Source of the DNA: Solen grandis
Lineage: Eukaryota; Mollusca; Bivalvia; Adapedonta; Solenidae
DNA: 64,000 nt
Direction: 5' to 3'
NCBI GenBank assembly: GCA_021229015.1
Contig: CM037783.1
Span: forward strand, 8,503,324 to 8,567,323
Position numbers and translations under genes: made by a program. Position 1 is the first letter of the stretch. The number at the start of each line of letters is the position of its first letter. The notes beneath the pieces were generated by a model. That model did not search any database. It was not told the DNA's origin and saw nothing but the letters and a program-made list of their open reading frames with translations. Below, one piece after another: positions 59,342 through 64,000 of this stretch.

Positions 59342-62137
59342 TCATTTGTTTTTCTTTTTTATTCGCTTCAGTTTTACTTTAAATGCTTCGAGGGATCTAT
59401 CTGGTATTTGCATTTCCCGACAACGTTCTTGATAGTACTGCCATTTCTTAAACAATGTCCACTGTGGATTTGTTGAATCACTTTCATTAAGAAGACCCAA
59501 TTCAACTGACGTCCATACGCTGTTACAGCGACTGCTTGGTTTGTGTTTGATCTGAGCTTCCTCTGACTCTGTTGTTGTTCTTATGCTAAGTTCATAATCC
59601 CCTATTCGGTAGGGTTGATCAACGTTGTCGTCACTCTTTGGTACATTTTCTTCTACCACTTGTGTTTTTTCTCTTATGTTTGAGGTGTCCTCTGTAGACC
59701 TTTTTTTGTCCAATTTTATCGGGATTGAGGGATGAAGGCGGTACAACTTTACTGTATTCACAAATGGGACTTGAAATTTGCACTGAATTTGAAGGATCCT
59801 GAGGGACGATTGACTGACAGGAAGCTGTCTCTCAACAGAACCTAGCTTTCGATAGTCGACGTACCTTCCAAGTTGAATCAATGCTAAACAAGAGACAAAG
59901 ACTAGCACCTTAATCAGGTCAACTTCTTTCAATTGCTGTTCGGCAAGTTTCTCCCAAACAGGCTTTATCCAAGGAAATGGGTTTTCTCTGTACAATGAAC
60001 TATGGCAAAGTTTCATTTTCTCCATGCTTGAAACAACAACTGCATGCACCCTATCCACGTCAATACTTCCGTTGTCCCTTCCTGATATGTCAACAATGGA
60101 CCAATAACCATACTTATACTCCCAGCACATAACTGCATTTCGACTCTCGTCATGTGACCTAAACGCAGGAAAGTAACCAAGAGATAAACTGTTTATACCT
60201 TTTTCAATAGATGACTCAACTTTGACCTTTAGATTCTGAAGAAAGGTCCTTAATACGACAAATACCATCGGCCATTTTCCCTTCTTAACTGACATCAACC
60301 TTTGTATGAGTTCAGCGATTGTGATTCCACCGACTATTTTCTTATTAGCATTTCCGTGTGAAGCTTTCAACAGCATTGTGAAATGATCGAGTGTCAGAAA
60401 CAAATTGCCAATTGAATGAAATTCTTTTAGTAAAGTCATCAAAAGTTTTTTGCCTATGACAGTTTCACTACATCCAACCAAATTTACGAAACCACTTGCG
60501 CTCTCAATCCGACGTTGCGCTGTTATGTTCTTTGTGTACAGACGCAATGGAGGCAATGTAGTTCCATCTATACAACAAGCAAAACAGTTTTCCAAAGACA
60601 GAAATCCCATTCGGTCTGTGCGGCTACGAGATGGGTACTCTAAACCTGGACCTAGGTTTATGGAATAAATTCTTGAAGTGCCAGCCATTGGATGTCCCCA
60701 GAGAAGTTTTTCCACAGCCAATTCACACTGAAATGTTTTCCAAACACTGTCTATATCACCGGTCCCCTTCTTGGTCTCAAAGGCTTCAAATAATTCTCGA
60801 TGCAAATGAAGACCAACACTTCGCAACCTGTATATAATGTTGAAACCTTTCATGAATGGTACAATCATGGAATGGGTAGCTAGTAGTTGTTCGAGTTTGT
60901 CCTGTCGTATTAGGTTTGCTGCGTCAATTTCTTTTCTGATATGTTTCAAGCTTACCACGAACTCTAATCTGCATACCCCGTCGCGACATTGGAAAAAGTT
61001 GCTTTCAATTTCAGAAAGATATTTCGATGCATCTTTGTAGAGACTTCTCTCACATGGTGTACTTTGAATACCTTTTACAATCAGTATTGATGCAGAAATA
61101 GGATGAACCCGTGTCGTTGGATAACGGTGTGGTAAATCACTGTACATCTGAGCAAATCTGATGTCTTCGGGACAAACGTCTCTAAGCAAGGCAGAAATAC
61201 TGAGATCCCTACCATCCAAAGACGTTTGAAAGTTTGCACATTGTCCAAAGGAAAAGGCAGATATAACTTGGCAGCGAGGACCAGTCACTTCTTTAATGCC
61301 TTGCCGGCTCCAAAAGAGATCCATTGTTCCGGAAGAAATGGCATGACCTACGTGAACACACATCTCTTCCACCGCTCTCTCATCTGCAATTGGCAGTGGT
61401 ACTAATCCGCTCCATTTATCTCCAAAACGGAAACTAAACACAATTTTTCTGAAATTTGGAAGTTCGGTCAGTTCTGTATTTCGCAAAGCGTTTTTAAAAC
61501 TTTGGAGGATCCTAGCTTCATCTCCTGGTAAGACAAAAACCCTCTTAGCAGCGTTCAAGTTATTCTTTGCTAATGTTTGTAATGCCTCGCCACGAATCCA
61601 CATTTTCTTCAATTCTAACTGAAAATTAAATCTCAGTCTCTCCATAAACTGAACAACAAGCTTTTTTTGCAAGTCGTGTGGATAAGATGAAGCTTCCTTG
61701 AAGTCAGGAAGAATTCCAAGCCAGGTCTCCCACTGTCCGTCATATATAAGCTGTGTCCCGACTGCTTCTTTCAACACTCTTAGACTGTTTTCACTATACA
61801 TTGACAATTTCAAATGCTTCTTTAGAACGGGGAACAGTTTTTTCAATCCAAAAATACCTACTGGCAATAAATCTAGGTGTCTGAATTTCGACAGAAAACC
61901 ATCCGCAATGCTTTTCCAGACTATGGTTACTCCATCAATATCAGACTTGAAATCAAGTTCTTCCAGATCTGCTTCAGATGTTATGTTAGTTCCTCGGACA
62001 GATATGTATTTATCACGTAGCAAAAACTGTTCAACACTTTCATACTTCCTAAAGCATTCAGCAAAACTCAAACCATTCTCTAACGCTGTGTCTAGCAGAT
62101 GTAGATTTTCCACCTCATCGTCCTCGGAATCGGCCAT
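59342..62137 (-). CDS. Orphan protein, 931 aa, possible Myb/SANT-like end (unit 2)
   Basis: Second full copy of the 931-aa protein, with no residue difference from unit 1 that I could see. It has the same uninterrupted frame, the same splice-acceptor-like TTTCAG before the ATG and the same TGA stop. Its predicted 5'UTR intron runs 62138-62971 (834 bp, longer than the 788 bp of unit 1 because an A-rich segment is retained). Its 5' exon faces the small gene of unit 3. Retention of a 2.8-kb open frame in two units whose flanks differ by several indels of 45-75 bp suggests very recent copying, gene conversion, or selection on the protein. Function is unknown. The domain remarks for unit 1 apply. 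Confidence 0.85.
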   Translation of the reverse strand: MADSEDDEVENLHLLDTALENGLSFAECFRKYESVEQFLLRDKYISVRGTNITSEADLEELDFKSDIDGVTIVWKSIADGFLSKFRHLDLLPVGIFGLKKLFPVLKKHLKLSMYSENSLRVLKEAVGTQLIYDGQWETWLGILPDFKEASSYPHDLQKKLVVQFMERLRFNFQLELKKMWIRGEALQTLAKNNLNAAKRVFVLPGDEARILQSFKNALRNTELTELPNFRKIVFSFRFGDKWSGLVPLPIADERAVEEMCVHVGHAISSGTMDLFWSRQGIKEVTGPRCQVISAFSFGQCANFQTSLDGRDLSISALLRDVCPEDIRFAQMYSDLPHRYPTTRVHPISASILIVKGIQSTPCERSLYKDASKYLSEIESNFFQCRDGVCRLEFVVSLKHIRKEIDAANLIRQDKLEQLLATHSMIVPFMKGFNIIYRLRSVGLHLHRELFEAFETKKGTGDIDSVWKTFQCELAVEKLLWGHPMAGTSRIYSINLGPGLEYPSRSRTDRMGFLSLENCFACCIDGTTLPPLRLYTKNITAQRRIESASGFVNLVGCSETVIGKKLLMTLLKEFHSIGNLFLTLDHFTMLLKASHGNANKKIVGGITIAELIQRLMSVKKGKWPMVFVVLRTFLQNLKVKVESSIEKGINSLSLGYFPAFRSHDESRNAVMCWEYKYGYWSIVDISGRDNGSIDVDRVHAVVVSSMEKMKLCHSSLYRENPFPWIKPVWEKLAEQQLKEVDLIKVLVFVSCLALIQLGRYVDYRKLGSVERQLPVSQSSLRILQIQCKFQVPFVNTVKLYRLHPSIPIKLDKKRSTEDTSNIREKTQVVEENVPKSDDNVDQPYRIGDYELSIRTTTESEEAQIKHKPSSRCNSVWTSVELGLLNESDSTNPQWTLFKKWQYYQERCREMQIPDRSLEAFKVKLKRIKKKNK

Positions 62138-62971
62138 CTGAAATGGATAAAATACAATTAATTAAATAGGAATTTTGGTAATTGAATTCATATTGATTAA
62201 TTAACTCCAAATCACAGTTTCAGTTAACCCTTAAGTGAATCGGGTTAGGGTCTCACGGGTTTTTGAGTTATGGTTAAGGTTAAGGGTTTGGTAAGAGTAA
62301 ACTAACTGTAACTAGAGTTTACTCCAAATGAGGAATGAACTTAATCTCAAGAAAAAGTAATAAAACATGAATAGTGACTGACAAAACAGGTTTTACAGTT
62401 AAGGTTAGGTTAGGGGTAAGGGTTGGAGTAAACTAGTCGCAAAAGAGTTTACTCCAAATGTATGATGCAGAAATTAAAAAATCTCGATAAATGTTTAAAA
62501 TTTAAATCGGTACTGAGATGACGGAGGGTTAGAGTTAGGGTATTGGGTTAGGGCTGGAGTAAACTAGAGGTAAATTTACTTGCAGATTGAGGATATGATA
62601 ATCTCGATAAAATAGTTAAAAATTAAAAGTTATGTCCTATAAAAAAATAAGCTTCTAATCATATATTTTTACTTCTATTAACAAACACAGTTTTAATTAT
62701 GATATATTAAGGTCTAAAATTAATAACTCCACAATATATATTCAAAAAAGAAAAACTATGACACAATGCTACTTATTTGTTCAAAAAAATGAATCGTGAA
62801 AGAGAAGTGGAATATATCAATAACAACCAATACTTGTTTGATTATAATTCTGACGAAATAATAACTACTTTAACTATAAATTAAAATAAATCTATTTCCT
62901 CAAAATCACCACGTTATGATATCAATTCAAAGGAAAAGAAAAAAATAATGAAATGCAAAAGATCAACTTAC
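62138..62971 (-). other. Predicted 5'UTR intron of the unit-2 931-aa gene (834 bp)
   Basis: Same donor (GAAG|GTAAGTTGA, first intron base 62971) and acceptor as in unit 1. Hairpins lie at 62295-62324, 62425-62455 and 62556-62585, with TTAGGG-like linkers. Confidence 0.6.
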
Positions 62972-63201
62972 CTTCAAAAAAGTAGGTAGCACAAAAATCC
63001 AGAAATATAAATCACTATCACATCTTTTCACATAAACTTGCAAAGCGTAACTGACAAAAGCGAGGAAAAATGTATAGTGAAGTCAGATAGTAAGAGACAT
63101 ATGCCGTAACAACAAATCATTGCACGGAAAAAGATCACGTGACTGTCAGCCATTTTGTTTTGGGTCACGTGTTGGGTCATCTGTTGACGGGTCTGGACCA
63201 A
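62972..63201. promoter_or_regulatory. Divergent promoter without telomere tract (unit 3)
   Basis: CACGTG at 63136-63141 and 63166-63171, again 30 bp apart around GCCATTTTG. The sequence passes from GACGGGTC straight to TGGACC, so the 57 bp including (CCCTAA)6 are absent. The promoter core is otherwise unchanged. Confidence 0.55.
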
Positions 63202-63913
63202 ATGTCATACCCAGTCGGACAGAAACAAACTAGTCCTCTCAGCAGCTCAACGCCAGTTCAAAACAAGAAGCAAAGAACTGAAGTTGGCTTCACCTTTAAG
63301 AAGACGATTCCAAGACATCCACATACCCTCAACGACATAAGAGATTCTTCACTGCGATCAAACTTGAAGAAATATTACACCGAAAACTGGACCAAACAAG
63401 AGAAGCTAACCCCTGCGCAAAATGCCTTTGTGCAGTATTTTATGTTGGAGAAGAATAAAGGGTTTTCAGGTAATGATATATTTTGTCTATGCATATATAA
63501 TAACATATTTAATCTTTATGAAATAAACAAAGTTTCGGGTATATCTGTAATTTCCAGGATGTAGAATACATTCCATAATATGATTCTGAACGTACTTATT
63601 TTGGTTTGGACTTCAATTGAATTACTTTTATTTTTCAGGCAAAAGATCAGTCATCAACGCACTTTTTTCCGCCGGAGTCAAGGACGGGATGTGGTGCTCT
63701 ACTTTTGAGCCGGAAGGAATCAAACATAGTTTTACCGATTACTTGCGAGAAAAGTGTAAGAACCTACAGAAGAAAAAATTGGCAGAACAATCAATGCAGG
63801 ACTTTGCTAATGAATACGTTGCCTCTATGGACGTAGGGCAAATGAGTGGCCCAGTAGATGGCGAATGCAACGACAGAGGTGAAGGATATTCGACAAGACA
63901 GGACATGGACTAG
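63202..63913 (+). CDS. Small two-exon orphan protein, unit 3, start shifted
   Basis: Third copy of the small gene. Loss of the 57 bp removes the ATG that overlaps the telomere tract in units 1 and 2. The first in-frame ATG is now the one encoding MSYPVGQ, three codons further on, giving a predicted 180 aa. Exon 1 is 63202-63469 and exon 2 is 63639-63913, with the same intron ends. The 57-bp change is a multiple of three, so the open frame leading in from upstream is kept, although no ATG lies in it. The coding sequence downstream is the same as in the other units. Confidence 0.6.
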
Positions 63914-64000
63914 TTATTCTGGCAATAACTATAAAATCTACAAGTTAGATATAACTAAGACTAATATGTTTCACTCAGGTTGTGAAAATAATTTGTGTTT

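Larger units (their letters stand above)
56516..62289. repeat. Tandem two-gene unit 2 (5774 bp, complete)
   Basis: This is a complete unit with the same order of parts as unit 1. It differs by two insertions relative to unit 1: about 75 bp at 58321-58395 with TTGTATC/GATACAA inverted ends, and about 70 bp near 59056-59130 with degenerate CTAACCC words. It lacks about 45 bp near 57134 that units 1 and 3 have. The 931-aa protein is unchanged. Confidence 0.95.
62290..64000. repeat. Tandem two-gene unit 3 (cut by window end)
   Basis: Third unit, present up to just behind the small gene. It keeps both A-rich segments that units 1 and 2 lack individually, but lacks the 57 bp that contain the (CCCTAA)6 tract. 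The array probably continues to the right. Confidence 0.93.

Noticed and set aside
50888..62289. Units 1 and 2 as an assembly duplication of one locus
   Set aside because: They differ by several discrete insertions and deletions of 45-75 bp in different places, and unit 3 has a third combination, so simple duplication error is less likely. It is not excluded without reads.
50888..64000. CRISPR array or prokaryotic operon as an explanation for the repeats
   Set aside because: Units are kilobases long with spliced genes, SINEs and telomere-type motifs. There are no short direct repeats with unique spacers.

Overview
The window reads as nuclear DNA of an invertebrate animal, most likely a bivalve mollusc (inference). 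It is AT-rich and almost gene-free. It carries several V-SINE-type copies resembling the molluscan RUDI family, remnants of non-LTR retrotransposons and of an integrase-core gene, many kinds of tandem repeat, and CCCTAA/TTAGGG telomere-type motifs. Two 100-N gaps (688-787 and 50788-50887) split it into three contigs.

Layout. 1-18600: intergenic DNA with V-SINEs (3238-3790), a broken integrase-core pseudogene on the minus strand (about 4190-5350), the 3' end of a 5'-truncated non-LTR retrotransposon (about 6000-7218), three copies of a CGAAAACGCGAAA-type repeat, small minisatellites and a 116-base G run. 18600-50787: mostly tandem arrays with periods near 17, 55, 85, 115-130, 157, 280 and 337 bp, plus a shattered non-LTR element with endonuclease and reverse transcriptase (about 26470-29960). 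This part is full of homopolymer runs and single-base frame breaks and looks like a poorly polished long-read consensus. I see no intact host gene from 1 to 50787.

50888-64000 is different. It is clean sequence made of a tandem array of a 5.6-5.8 kb unit: unit 1 at 50888-56515, unit 2 at 56516-62289, unit 3 from 62290 to the window end. Each unit encodes a small two-exon protein on the plus strand (183 aa, GT-AG intron) and a 931-aa protein with an uninterrupted coding region on the minus strand. I recognise neither protein. The 931-aa gene appears to have a 5'UTR intron ending at its ATG. Its 5' exon lies back to back with the small gene of the next unit, so one short divergent promoter with two CACGTG boxes 30 bp apart probably serves both.

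In units 1 and 2 a (CCCTAA)6 telomere-type tract abuts the ATG of the small gene. Unit 3 lacks exactly 57 bp containing that tract. The 5'UTR intron carries three 131-bp-spaced inverted repeats (GGAGTAAACT/AGTTTACTCC) joined by TTAGGG-like linkers. The 931-aa protein ends in a basic, tryptophan-spaced segment that could be a Myb/SANT-like DNA-binding domain. My reading (inference) is a tandemly amplified, possibly subtelomeric or telomere-associated, two-gene element. It is the best candidate here for something undescribed.
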